This document shows, piece after piece, positions 52,155 to 60,952 of a stretch of 64,000 nt of DNA. Position 1 is the stretch's first letter; each line of letters starts with the position of its first letter. Under the pieces are notes generated by a model. The model was not told the origin of the DNA, did not search any database, and saw only the letters and a program-made list of their open reading frames with translations. The position numbers were made by a program, and so were the translations under genes. Source of the DNA: SIG701 sp045611685 (GTDB lineage Bacteria; Bacillota; Clostridia; Oscillospirales; CAG-272); contig JAZKXO010000106.1 in NCBI GenBank assembly GCA_045611685.1, forward strand, positions 1 through 64,000, read 5' to 3'.

Positions 52155-54398
52155 ATGTCGGATACGATAAATAAGATGAGCGGCGATGCAGGCTTTGTCA
52201 ATATTGATGCGCTTATGGAAAAACTTCGGCAGAGTGGACGGAATTACGATCTGGAGAAAATCCAAAGATCGTTTGAGTACGCCGCAAAGCTGCACGAAGG
52301 ACAATTTCGCAAAAGCGGAGATCCGTACATTTCTCACCCAATTGCAGTAGCGGAGATCGTAGCCTCGCTCGGTTTTGATACGGATTCTATCTGTGCTGCT
52401 TTTCTCCACGATACGGTCGAGGATTGCCCCGATAAAACGAATCTCGGGCTGATCCGATCCTATTTTGGTGAGGAAGTGGCCATGCTCGTTGACGGCCTCA
52501 CGAAAATGGAGAATATCAATATTGAGGATAAAGAAGAAGCGCATATGGAGAATATCCGAAAAATGCTTCTTGCAATGTCCAAGGATATACGCGTCATTTT
52601 CATTAAACTGTGCGATCGACTTCATAATATGCGGACGCTCTCTGCAAAAACCGAGAAGAAGCAGAGAACGACGGCACTTGAAACGATGAACGTATATGCG
52701 CCGCTTGCACACCGTCTTGGTATCCAGCGAATCAAACAGGAACTTGAGAACCTTGCACTCAGTTATCTTGATCCGATCGGATACGAGGAAGTCAATACCA
52801 ATATTGAGCAGAAATACGGACAGAACCGCGATTTTCTCGAGTCGATCCGTTCTTATATTTCCGAAAAACTTTCCGAATACAACATTCACTTTGTAGTGGA
52901 AGAGCGCGTAAAAACCGTATACAGCATCTACCGCAAGATGTTTAATCAAAACAAGAACTTTGATGAGATCTATGATTTTTATGCACTGCGCATCATTGTG
53001 GAAACGGAGCTCGAGTGCTATACCGCGCTCGGCGTCATTCACGAGATGTTTAAGAGCATCCCCGGCCGTTTCAAGGACTACATCTCTACGCCGAAGCCGA
53101 ATATGTACCAGTCATTGCACACTACGGTAATCGGCAGCGCAGGTGTTCCATTTGAGGTGCAGATCCGTACGAGACACATGCATCACGTGGCTGAATACGG
53201 TATCGCCGCACATTGGAAGTATAAGACTGGCGAGAGCTCAAAGGCGGAAATAGATCAAAAACTTTCGTGGATCTCGAGACTGATCGACACAGAGGATTCC
53301 GCCGCCGATCCGGACGAGTTCATGCACGCCCTCAAGATTGATCTTTTCCATGACGAAACATTTGTCTTTACGCCGAAGGGAGACGTAATCTCTCTGCCGC
53401 AGGGATCTACACTTATTGACTTTGCGTATGCGATTCACTCCGGTGTCGGCAACAAGATGGTCGGTGCGAAGGTCAACGGTATGATCACGCCGATAGACCG
53501 TGAACCGCACACCGGCGATATCGTGGAGATTCTTACTTCGTCTACGTCCAAAGGACCGAGCCGCGATTGGCTCAAGATCGTCCGTACGAGTGAAGCGCGC
53601 AGCAAGATCCGCCAGTGGTTTAAAAAAGAAAAACGATCCGAGAATATCGTTGTCGGTAAAGGTGACGTCATGCGCGAGATCACCCGTTTCGGGCGCCAGC
53701 TCACTGATGCGCAGAAAGGTGAGATCGCTCACGCAGTTGCAAGACGTATCGGTATGCAGGATCTGGACGACTTGTATAACGCAATCGGTTACGGTGGACT
53801 GGCTGTCAGCAAGATTCTGCCCAAATTGCGCGATGAGTATGACCGCTATGTGAAGCTGCTCACCGATACTGAACCTACTATGCCCGTTCAGGCAGAGCAG
53901 GTGAAGACTGTTGAACATCACCACGCCCACACGGGTGGCATCATTATCGACGGCGAATACGGCTGTGCCGTTAAGTTTGCCAAATGCTGTAATCCGCTTC
54001 CGGGTGATGACGTGATTGGTTTTGTAACGAAGGGCTACGGCGTTTCCGTGCATAAGCGTGACTGCCCGAACGTCATAAGCGGTATGCAGAATGAAGAGAA
54101 TCGCGGGCGCTGGAAACACGCAGAGTGGGATCTTAGCGAAGACGACAGCGGCCGTTCTATGTTTGAGTCCGGCATCGTTCTTGAAGCAGAGAATCACATT
54201 GCTTTGCTCGCGGAGATCACGACCGCTCTCGCTGAGATGAAGGTCTCGCTTTTGTCTATCAACACACAGAAACGTTCTCAGTCTGTTATTATCATCCATT
54301 TGACTGTCGGATGTAAAAACACCGAGCATTTCAATTCTATTTTGTCGCGGCTGCGTTCTATCCGTAACGTAGAATCCGTAAACCGCGCTATTGGCTGA
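52155..54398 (+). CDS. relA: Bifunctional (p)ppGpp synthetase/hydrolase (Rel)
   Basis: Rel makes and degrades (p)ppGpp, the starvation alarmone. The 747-aa protein has the N-terminal HD hydrolase domain (HPIAVAEIV, AAFLHDTVEDC, KLCDRLHNMRTL), the synthetase domain (DFYALRIIVE, YISTPKPNMYQSLHT), the TGS domain (VFTPKGDVISLPQGSTLIDF), a helical zinc-finger region with CCNPLPGDDVIGF and the C-terminal ACT domain. Both catalytic domains are intact. The ATG at 52155 has AGGAGGTG upstream; the in-frame GTG at 52146 overlaps that Shine-Dalgarno. rel-dtd-hemZ order is common in Clostridia. Confidence 0.96.
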   Translation: MSDTINKMSGDAGFVNIDALMEKLRQSGRNYDLEKIQRSFEYAAKLHEGQFRKSGDPYISHPIAVAEIVASLGFDTDSICAAFLHDTVEDCPDKTNLGLIRSYFGEEVAMLVDGLTKMENINIEDKEEAHMENIRKMLLAMSKDIRVIFIKLCDRLHNMRTLSAKTEKKQRTTALETMNVYAPLAHRLGIQRIKQELENLALSYLDPIGYEEVNTNIEQKYGQNRDFLESIRSYISEKLSEYNIHFVVEERVKTVYSIYRKMFNQNKNFDEIYDFYALRIIVETELECYTALGVIHEMFKSIPGRFKDYISTPKPNMYQSLHTTVIGSAGVPFEVQIRTRHMHHVAEYGIAAHWKYKTGESSKAEIDQKLSWISRLIDTEDSAADPDEFMHALKIDLFHDETFVFTPKGDVISLPQGSTLIDFAYAIHSGVGNKMVGAKVNGMITPIDREPHTGDIVEILTSSTSKGPSRDWLKIVRTSEARSKIRQWFKKEKRSENIVVGKGDVMREITRFGRQLTDAQKGEIAHAVARRIGMQDLDDLYNAIGYGGLAVSKILPKLRDEYDRYVKLLTDTEPTMPVQAEQVKTVEHHHAHTGGIIIDGEYGCAVKFAKCCNPLPGDDVIGFVTKGYGVSVHKRDCPNVISGMQNEENRGRWKHAEWDLSEDDSGRSMFESGIVLEAENHIALLAEITTALAEMKVSLLSINTQKRSQSVIIIHLTVGCKNTEHFNSILSRLRSIRNVESVNRAIG

Positions 54399-54409
54399 GG
54401 AGGTCCACT

Positions 54410-54904
54410 ATGATCGCTGTTATACAACGGGTGAAAAACGCGAGCGTGTCGATTGACGGTGAAGTTACCGGTGCGTGCGGTACGGGATTTCTTGTGCTTC
54501 TCGGTGTGGCCCAAGGCGACAGTGAGCGTGAAGCCGAGCTTCTGGCTGACAAGATTACAAAAATGCGCATTTTCGAAGATGCGGATGAGAAGATGAATCT
54601 TTCCCTCAGCGATATAGGCGGCGAACTTTTGGTGATTTCCAATTTTACACTCCTTGCATCCTGCCGCCGCGGAAACCGTCCTGATTTCATGGGGGCAGAG
54701 CGCCCCGAGAAGGCTAGTCCCTTGTTTGACTACTTTTGCGATTATATAGGCCGCACGATTCCGCACGTTGCACGCGGTACGTTTGGGGCAGATATGCAAG
54801 TGTCCATTCTTAATGACGGTCCCGTTACCATACTGCTTGACAGCGACGTTTTGAAATTGCCGAAGAGCCAGGCACAGAGGAGCAAAACAGAGGAAACGGT
54901 ATGA
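54410..54904 (+). CDS. dtd: D-aminoacyl-tRNA deacylase
   Basis: Dtd removes D-amino acids wrongly attached to tRNA. The 164-aa protein begins MIAVIQRVKNASVSIDG and has the two active-site motifs: the SQxTL-type loop, here SNFTLLASCRRGNRPDF with asparagine in place of glutamine, and NDGPVTILLDS (NxGPxT). The last 20 residues form a short basic tail. GAGGAGG precedes the ATG, 11 bases after rel. The stop overlaps the hemZ start (ATGA). Confidence 0.93.
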   Translation: MIAVIQRVKNASVSIDGEVTGACGTGFLVLLGVAQGDSEREAELLADKITKMRIFEDADEKMNLSLSDIGGELLVISNFTLLASCRRGNRPDFMGAERPEKASPLFDYFCDYIGRTIPHVARGTFGADMQVSILNDGPVTILLDSDVLKLPKSQAQRSKTEETV

Positions 54905-56406
54905 TTCTTACGATCGACGGAAATTTAAAGCCTTATTACGCGCAAACGCTTTGTATGAGTTTTTTTCCGGGCGTGAAATTCCCCGAAGGAGAGATGCCCG
55001 GTGAAGATGTACCTGAGGCGCATTTCATTATCCGAGAGGACGACGGCGGGGCGTTTGCCTCTGCAGCGCTTCAGTTAAACGGTGTTTCTCAGTCTCGCGA
55101 GAGTTACTGCGCTATCGAACCGGGCATAGATCGCGCCCGTGCGCGACAGATTGCCGCAGGATGTGCTTTCTTCGAAGCGGCATCTGCTTTGACCGGTGTT
55201 CGACCGCCGTGGGGCGTTTTGACCGGCGTACGGCCGGCGAAGATCGCCTCGGAACTCTTTCGATACGGCTACACGCCGAAAGCAGCCGCAGAGTGGATCA
55301 CATCCCGTTATCTGACGGAGCCGATCAAAGCATTGCTCGCATCGTCGGTTGCATCAGCAGAGAGGGAACTCATCACGCCGGATCTTGTGAACAAGTGCAG
55401 CGTGTACATCGCCATTCCTTTTTGTCCAAGTCGCTGTTCGTACTGCTCATTTGTTTCGTATACGTCGAAGAAGCTTTTGGATCTGATTCCCGAGTACCTT
55501 GGGGCGCTTGCCCAAAATATCCAAACCGTTTTTGGAACGATTCGAAAGCTCGGCAGGGAAGTATCAACTGTATATATCGGCGGCGGCACACCTTCGGTTT
55601 TGAGTGCAGAACAGCTGCGTTTTTTGCTATCGACGGTAGCGAATGAGATGGATACATCATCTCTTCTCGAGTTCACGCTGGAAGCGGGACGGCCTGATAC
55701 CATCACAGCCGAGAAACTCGCGGTTGCCAAGGAGTATGGCGTAAGCCGTGTCAGTGTGAATCCGCAGACGCTGAATGACGAGGTGTTGGCTTCCGTCGGC
55801 CGCCGGCATACGGCAGAGCAGTTCTTTTCTGCCTTTGAGGCAGCCCGCAAAGCAGCGATCAAGCATATAAACGTCGATCTCATTGCGGGTCTTCCGGGCG
55901 AGAGCACGGAGAGTTTTTCAAGTACTGTTGATCGCATCATAGATCTTCATCCCGATAACATTACGGTACACACGTTTGCCGTGAAGAAGTCCGCTGAAAT
56001 ACGGCAGGAGAATGCCTCCGTCTATGACAGGGAAGGCACGGTTGCGGCTGCATCTGTTGCGTACTCACAAAAGTCGCTGACGGCTGCGGGCTATTTGCCG
56101 TATTATATGTATCGCCAAAAGAACACTGTCGGCAATCTTGAAAACGTCGGATATGCACTTCCCGGTGCCGAAGGACTATACAACATTTACATGATGGAAG
56201 AAGTCCACAGCATTTTTGCCGCAGGTGCATCCGCCGTTACGAAGCTTGTTTCTCCGACAGACTCCGCAGGGAATTGCCGCATCGACCGCATATTTGAGTC
56301 TAAATATCCATATGAATATCTAAAAGATTACAAGGATGAGGCAGGCGTCAGGCGTGCTCTCGAATATGAGAAAACCGCCCTTGATTTTTATAATCGGTAT
56401 TTCTGA
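54901..56406 (+). CDS. hemZ: Radical SAM coproporphyrinogen dehydrogenase-like protein HemZ
   Basis: A 501-aa HemN-family radical SAM protein. The N-terminal region of about 165 residues contains the HemZ-typical PWGVLTGVRPAKIASELF; then the cluster motif AIPFCPSRCSYCSF (CxxxCxxC, near residues 175-182), YIGGGTPSVL, LEAGRPDTI, VSVNPQTLNDEVL and INVDLIAGLPGE. HemZ has been tied to anaerobic haem synthesis in Bacillus, but this protein is found in many bacteria without the rest of that pathway, so the true substrate is open. It is coupled to dtd by a 4-base overlap. Confidence 0.88.
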   Translation: MILTIDGNLKPYYAQTLCMSFFPGVKFPEGEMPGEDVPEAHFIIREDDGGAFASAALQLNGVSQSRESYCAIEPGIDRARARQIAAGCAFFEAASALTGVRPPWGVLTGVRPAKIASELFRYGYTPKAAAEWITSRYLTEPIKALLASSVASAERELITPDLVNKCSVYIAIPFCPSRCSYCSFVSYTSKKLLDLIPEYLGALAQNIQTVFGTIRKLGREVSTVYIGGGTPSVLSAEQLRFLLSTVANEMDTSSLLEFTLEAGRPDTITAEKLAVAKEYGVSRVSVNPQTLNDEVLASVGRRHTAEQFFSAFEAARKAAIKHINVDLIAGLPGESTESFSSTVDRIIDLHPDNITVHTFAVKKSAEIRQENASVYDREGTVAAASVAYSQKSLTAAGYLPYYMYRQKNTVGNLENVGYALPGAEGLYNIYMMEEVHSIFAAGASAVTKLVSPTDSAGNCRIDRIFESKYPYEYLKDYKDEAGVRRALEYEKTALDFYNRYF

Positions 56407-56439
56407 TTCTGTCGTGCCTTTGCGTTTTCGGAGGAGTCT

Positions 56440-57342
56440 ATGCGTATAGTAGAGATGTATGATGTCAGTTCAACTGCAGCAAAAGCCTTTGTTGATGCCT
56501 CAGAGTCCGATTTTCAAAACCGGCTCGCCGAGGTATCCCACCACATCGTGTGTGATGACCGCGTTGAATTTATTATGCTTTCAGGACCAACCTGTTCCGG
56601 CAAAACAACGTTGGCGGCGAAACTGACGAGTGAGATCACAGGGGCAGGTAAGAAAGCGATTGTTTTATCGGTTGACGACTTTTTCAAAGAGCACTCTGCA
56701 ATGAAGCGCGTTGGTGACCGGATTGATTTTGATTCTGTTGACGCAATCGATCTTTTCTATTTTGCTGAATGTGTTTCTAAAATCTTAAACGGTGAAGATA
56801 CACCTTTACCGTCCTTTGATTTTGTTACCGGCACAAGGAAAGAAGGCGTGCCTTACAGACACACCCCCGACGATATTATCATTTTTGAGGGGATCCAGAC
56901 TGTTTATCCCGAGGTGCTGGCCCTTATGGAGGGCTATCCGTACAAATCACTTTCTATCGCCGTGCGCGAGGCGCTGTCGGTGAACGGCACCATTTTTTCT
57001 CCCGAAGAGATACGACTTGCCCGACGAATCGTCCGTGATTTCAAATTCCGCTCGGCTTCTCCGGAATTCACTTTCCACATTTGGAGGGGCGTGCGCGAAA
57101 ACGAAGAGAAGAATATTACACCGTATCTGGATACGTGTGATTACTGTATCGATTCTCTCATGCCCTATGAACCTTTTATGATATCTCCGTTTCTTATCCC
57201 CCTTTTGGAAAGTATTCCGGCCCACAGCCGCTATTATTCCGAAGCGAAGACGTTCCGCGAAAAATTTCGCGCTGTGGAAAACTTTCCGATTTCAAGTGAC
57301 CTTTTACCGGAAAATTCTTTATATCGTGAGTTTTTAGGATAA
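56440..57342 (+). CDS. Nucleoside kinase (uridine kinase/phosphoribulokinase fold)
   Basis: A 300-aa P-loop kinase: GPTCSGKTTLAAKL (about residues 45-58), the VLSVDDFFKEHSAMKRVGDR substrate region split after DDFFKE, FDFVTGTRKE, and IIFEGIQTVYPE as the Walker-B-like motif, then the lid with RRIVRDFKFR. It resembles the kinase half of the ~550-aa 'nucleoside kinase' of Clostridia but lacks that protein's N-terminal TGS and threonyl-tRNA synthetase-like part. Uridine or cytidine is the likely substrate. GGAGGAG precedes the ATG; it follows hemZ by 33 bases. Confidence 0.78.
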   Translation: MRIVEMYDVSSTAAKAFVDASESDFQNRLAEVSHHIVCDDRVEFIMLSGPTCSGKTTLAAKLTSEITGAGKKAIVLSVDDFFKEHSAMKRVGDRIDFDSVDAIDLFYFAECVSKILNGEDTPLPSFDFVTGTRKEGVPYRHTPDDIIIFEGIQTVYPEVLALMEGYPYKSLSIAVREALSVNGTIFSPEEIRLARRIVRDFKFRSASPEFTFHIWRGVRENEEKNITPYLDTCDYCIDSLMPYEPFMISPFLIPLLESIPAHSRYYSEAKTFREKFRAVENFPISSDLLPENSLYREFLG

Positions 57343-57369
57343 CATCCAAGTCTTTCGGAGGAAAAATCA

Positions 57370-59037
57370 TTGAAGAGAAAAAACAACAGCGGCGGCTCAC
57401 CCAGCGTTAAGAGCACAACCAATCTGTTCTTTTCCGGTGTGCTTGTTTTGACTATCTCCAATTTAATTATTAAAGTGATCGGTATGCTCTTTAAAATCCC
57501 AATGAGCCATTTCGTCGGAGACGAAGGCATGGGGTATTACTCGCAGGCATACACGCTCTACACCTGTTTCTTTATGATTGCCACGAACGGATTGCCGGTT
57601 GCTTTGGCAACGATGCTTTCAGACAGCCGTTCGAAGGGACAGTTCAAGCAGGCAAAGCGGATTTTCCGTATAGCTATGGGACTGTTTTTCGCCGTCGGTC
57701 TTCTCAGCATGCTCGTCATGCTTTTCGGTGCAAGAATATATTCATCTGAATTTCTTCGGGTAGATCAGGCGTATTACTGTATCCTTGCCGTTGCTCCCAC
57801 AATCTTTTTTATCAGTATTTCCAGTGCCTATCGTGGCTATTTTCAGAGTTATCAGCAGATGCTTCCCACCTCTGTTTCACAGCTTACGGAGGTCCTTTCC
57901 AAGTTGTTTTTAGGCGTGTTTTTTGCTCTGTATGCAAAAGGACAGGGATATGGTGTACATATCGTTGCCGCATACGCCGCCGCAGGTCTTACGATCGGCG
58001 CAGCACTCGGAATGATATTTTTGTTTTTTGCCAAACTTGCTTTTCGATCAAAGGAAGAGCAGTACAATGCGCAGATCATTGAGGGAAATACCATATCCGA
58101 GTATACTGCTTCCACCGGTACCATACTGAAACGGATTGCCATTATTGCAATTCCTATTACACTCAGTTCCTCCGTTATGAGTATAACAAACCTGATTGAT
58201 TCAGGACTCGTTTCCACGGGACTGCAGGATATTGGGATGACGGCCGAAGAGGCAACAAAAGTATACGGGAACTATACGACCCTTGCTGTCACTATGTTCA
58301 ACCTGCCACCGTATCTCATCTATCCGATATCGTATTCTATTATTCCAATCTTGACTATGGCACGCAGCACGAAGGATACTGTGCGTGCGAACCGCATCAT
58401 GGAATCTTCGCTTCGTGTATCTGTTTTGATTGGATTGCCGTGCGCACTCGGAATGTCGGCTCTTTCTAAGCCGATCCTTTCGCTTTTGTTTCCTATGGAA
58501 TCTGTGGAGATGGCATGGCCGCTTTTGTCGCTTTTGGCGCCCGCCTCTTTCTTCATTTGCGTTTTGTCAGTTACCAACGCGATTCTGCAGTCATGCGGAT
58601 ATGAGCGGATGCCCCTGTATTCTATGCTTGTGGGCGCGGCGATAAAATTAGTGTCCAACTATATTTTGATACGCACAATCGGTATGTACGGTACGCCCGT
58701 CAGTACATTCCTTTGCTACCTTACCGCAACGGCTATGAATCTGTACTTTGTTGCGAAGAAGACGGGTGTTATGCCCTCAGTAAGCCGCGTGTTCCTCCGC
58801 CCGCTCCTGGCTGCCGTCCTGTGCGCTTTAGCCGCGCTCGGCTCCTACACGCTTTTCAGCGACGTTCTGGGGCTCAGCGGACGCGTGATCACGCTTGCCG
58901 CTATCTTGATTGCTGTGATTGTGTACGGGGGGCTTGTTTTCACTACACGCGCCATTACGGCAGACGATATTCTCCTTCTCCCCAAGGGTGAGAGGATTTT
59001 GTCCGTTCTTAAAAAAATTAAACTCGTAAGAGTATAA
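57370..59037 (+). CDS. MOP-superfamily lipid flippase, SpoVB-like
   Basis: A 555-aa integral membrane protein with about 14 predicted helices, of the polysaccharide/lipid II flippase group that includes SpoVB, YtgP and MurJ-like proteins. The N-terminal LFFSGVLVLTISNLIIKVIG segment and FKIPMSHFVGDEGMGYYSQAY loop are typical of SpoVB/YtgP. It probably flips a lipid-linked precursor for cortex or cell-wall synthesis; a sporulation role is inferred, as homologues also serve vegetative growth. The start is a TTG at 57370 after CGGAGG. mazG follows 35 bases later, which is the classic spoVB-mazG-hup order of Clostridia. Confidence 0.85.
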   Translation: MKRKNNSGGSPSVKSTTNLFFSGVLVLTISNLIIKVIGMLFKIPMSHFVGDEGMGYYSQAYTLYTCFFMIATNGLPVALATMLSDSRSKGQFKQAKRIFRIAMGLFFAVGLLSMLVMLFGARIYSSEFLRVDQAYYCILAVAPTIFFISISSAYRGYFQSYQQMLPTSVSQLTEVLSKLFLGVFFALYAKGQGYGVHIVAAYAAAGLTIGAALGMIFLFFAKLAFRSKEEQYNAQIIEGNTISEYTASTGTILKRIAIIAIPITLSSSVMSITNLIDSGLVSTGLQDIGMTAEEATKVYGNYTTLAVTMFNLPPYLIYPISYSIIPILTMARSTKDTVRANRIMESSLRVSVLIGLPCALGMSALSKPILSLLFPMESVEMAWPLLSLLAPASFFICVLSVTNAILQSCGYERMPLYSMLVGAAIKLVSNYILIRTIGMYGTPVSTFLCYLTATAMNLYFVAKKTGVMPSVSRVFLRPLLAAVLCALAALGSYTLFSDVLGLSGRVITLAAILIAVIVYGGLVFTTRAITADDILLLPKGERILSVLKKIKLVRV

Positions 59038-59072
59038 ACCGATTATACGGCTTAGCCGAAAGGATGTTCAAA

Positions 59073-59873
59073 ATGAATCAGACAGCTCTAGATTTGCTGA
59101 ATGAAGAGCGACACGACTTTGAGTCTCTTGTCCGCGTGATGGAACTTCTCCGTGCACCTGGCGGATGTCCTTGGGACAGAGAGCAGACGCACGAGACTAT
59201 CCGCGGAAATTTCATTGAGGAGACGTACGAGGTTATCGAAGCGATTGATACGTCAGATGCATCTCTTTTAAGGGAAGAACTGGGCGACGTGCTTCTCCAA
59301 GTGGTCTTCCATGCACGCATCTCCGAGGAAGCGGGCGACTTTTCTATTGAGGATGTCATACACGATATTACGGAGAAACTCATACGCCGTCATCCGCATG
59401 TTTTTGCTGACGTGGAAGCGGATACGTCCGACGAAGTCCTTAAAAACTGGGAAGCTATCAAAAAAGAAGAAAAACAGCGCGTTGGAATTGCTGGGACGCT
59501 TGGTGCAGTTCCGCCGTCTTTGCCGGCGCTTATGCGCGCACAGGCTTTGATGAAGAAAGCAGGGAAGGCTGGTATAGTACCCGACCCGGATATACTCGCA
59601 AAAGAGATTAGTGCCGTTGCCGCTCAACTCTCAAATGCGATTTCGAATGCTAACGAAGAATCGATCGCACAGTTGACCGGAAAAATGGCGTTTCTTACTG
59701 CTGCCGCCGGGCAGCATGCTGGCTGTGATGTAGAGGAATTATTATCAAAAGAATCAAACAGTTTCGTCAACTCTTTAACAGAATGTGAACGCACAAGTGG
59801 TGACTTTTCCGGTTTTGTGGATGAAAAGAGACGAATTGTAGCGCAAAATGCCTATTTTTCTCATAAAATTTGA
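59073..59873 (+). CDS. mazG: Nucleoside triphosphate pyrophosphohydrolase MazG
   Basis: MazG hydrolyses NTPs and dNTPs to monophosphates and can modulate starvation responses. The 266-aa protein has an intact first MazG domain: RVMELLRAPGGCPWDREQTH, EETYEVIEAID, REELGDVLLQVVFHARIS (the ExxD metal site), IRRHPHVFADV and NWEAIKKEEK. The second domain is shorter and lacks the clear EExxE motif. The ATG at 59073 lies 8 bases after AAAGGA; an upstream ATG at 59064 overlaps it. Confidence 0.92.
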   Translation: MNQTALDLLNEERHDFESLVRVMELLRAPGGCPWDREQTHETIRGNFIEETYEVIEAIDTSDASLLREELGDVLLQVVFHARISEEAGDFSIEDVIHDITEKLIRRHPHVFADVEADTSDEVLKNWEAIKKEEKQRVGIAGTLGAVPPSLPALMRAQALMKKAGKAGIVPDPDILAKEISAVAAQLSNAISNANEESIAQLTGKMAFLTAAAGQHAGCDVEELLSKESNSFVNSLTECERTSGDFSGFVDEKRRIVAQNAYFSHKI

Positions 59874-59903
59874 TGTATTTTTGAGAAAAAACGGAGAAAA
59901 CTC

Positions 59904-59932
59904 TTGATTCTTTTCCAATATAATGATATAAT
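59904..59932 (+). promoter_or_regulatory. Promoter of the hup operon
   Basis: TTGATT (59904-59909), 17-bp spacer, TATAAT (59927-59932). Confidence 0.75.
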
Positions 59933-60011
59933 ATCATTGCTTATATAATACCCGGCGTTGGGCTCCAACGCTAATTTACGCATAATTGCGAAAAGAAAGG
60001 AAATGCATCCC

Positions 60012-60287
60012 ATGAATAAGACTCAGCTCATTGAAGTTGTTGCCAAAGAGGCAGGACTCAAAAAGAAATCTGCAGAAGCTGCTGTAGCTGCTGTCCTCGG
60101 TGCAATCGAGAATGCACTCGCTGACGGTGAAAAGGTTCAGATCGCCGGATTCGGCACCTTCGAAGTTAAGGAAAGAGGTGCAAGAGCTGGCCGTAATCCC
60201 GCTACCGGTGCTGCTATCACCATCCCCGCTTCCAAGCATCCTGCTTTCTCTGCCGGCAAGGCTCTGAAGGACAAGGTAAACAAATAA
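60012..60287 (+). CDS. hup: HU-family DNA-binding protein
   Basis: HU is the dimeric nucleoid protein that bends DNA. The 91-aa protein starts MNKTQLIEVVAKEAGLKKK and has the GFGTFEVKERGARAGRNPATG hallmark (split by the beta arm), ITIPASKHPAFSAGKALKD at the end. AAAGGAAATG precedes the ATG at 60012; the frame opens at 59958, which is without support. It heads the hup-rqcP-yabP-yabQ-divIC group typical of Clostridia. Confidence 0.96.
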   Translation: MNKTQLIEVVAKEAGLKKKSAEAAVAAVLGAIENALADGEKVQIAGFGTFEVKERGARAGRNPATGAAITIPASKHPAFSAGKALKDKVNK

Positions 60288-60292
60288 TTAAC

Positions 60293-60358
60293 AGGTGAAT
60301 TTTGTGTGCTGACAGCTCCGGTGTTCCACTGGGGCTGTTTGCCGCACAAAGCACGCGT
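60293..60358 (+). promoter_or_regulatory. Structured region between hup and rqcP bridging Shine-Dalgarno and start
   Basis: AGGTGA (60293-60298) is the only candidate Shine-Dalgarno for rqcP, but the ATG is 60 bases away. Between them is an outer stem TTTGTG (60301-60306) / CACAAA (60345-60350) and an inner 11-bp stem CAGCTCCGGTG (60313-60323) / CACTGGGGCTG (60327-60337) with a TTC loop. Folding leaves 2 + 8 = 10 bases. The inner stem followed by TTT could also act as a partial terminator after hup. Confidence 0.55.
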
Positions 60359-60604
60359 ATGAGACTGGATAAATTTTTAAAAGTATCGCGTATCATCAAA
60401 CGTCGTACCGTTGCCAATGATGCCTGTGATACCGAGCATGTTTCTGTTAACGGAAAACGAGCAAAAGCATCTTATGATGTTAAGGTCGGAGATGTTATTG
60501 AAATCACATTCGGCGAGCGTACGATGAAAATCCGCGTTCTTGATGTCCGCGAGCATGTTACAAAAGCTGATGTAGCCTCGCTGTACGAAGTTCTACCCAA
60601 CTGA
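60359..60604 (+). CDS. rqcP: RqcP, S4-domain ribosome quality-control protein
   Basis: RqcP (YabO/YlmH-S4 group) binds 50S-peptidyl-tRNA complexes and helps RqcH add alanine tails to stalled chains. The 81-aa protein is one S4 domain: MRLDKFLKVSRIIKRRTVAND, VSVNGKRAKASYDVKVGDVIEI. The start at 60359 matches homologues; the frame opens at 60302 without support. No Shine-Dalgarno lies at normal distance. yabP follows after 57 bases. Confidence 0.92.
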   Translation: MRLDKFLKVSRIIKRRTVANDACDTEHVSVNGKRAKASYDVKVGDVIEITFGERTMKIRVLDVREHVTKADVASLYEVLPN

Positions 60605-60661
60605 GGGCATAATTTTTTGTTTATTGCATATACTGAACCAGAATAGCGGGGAGGTGTCTGC

Positions 60662-60946
60662 ATGAATGTTCAAAATGTCCAATCCCACACTGTTATGATC
60701 CGCGAATGCAAGCGGATTGAGTTGACCGGAATTTCCGAGGTGGAAAACTTTAACGAAACCGGCATTGATTTGATTTCGGACTGCGGCGCTGTCGCCATCG
60801 AAGGTGAGTCATTGCGCATTGAAAGTTTTTCCGTTGAAAGCGGAAAGATTGTTATTGATGGAAAAATAACCGGTGTTTTTTATTACGAGAGGCAAGTAAA
60901 GCCAACGCGCACAGCCGACGGTTTCTTCCGTAAACGCGCAAAGTAA
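60662..60946 (+). CDS. yabP: Sporulation protein YabP
   Basis: YabP is a small mother-cell protein conserved in endospore formers; the fold is a beta-rich YabP/YqfC domain. The 94-aa protein shows RKRIELTGISEVENFNE-like N-terminal strand (here CKRIELTGISEVENFNE), a GEGLxI-type motif (IEGESLRIESFSVESGK) and a GKITGVFYYE end. GGGAGGTG precedes the ATG. It is followed by yabQ after 6 bases. Together with yabQ it marks the organism as spore-forming. Confidence 0.92.
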   Translation: MNVQNVQSHTVMIRECKRIELTGISEVENFNETGIDLISDCGAVAIEGESLRIESFSVESGKIVIDGKITGVFYYERQVKPTRTADGFFRKRAK

Positions 60947-60952
60947 CAGTAG

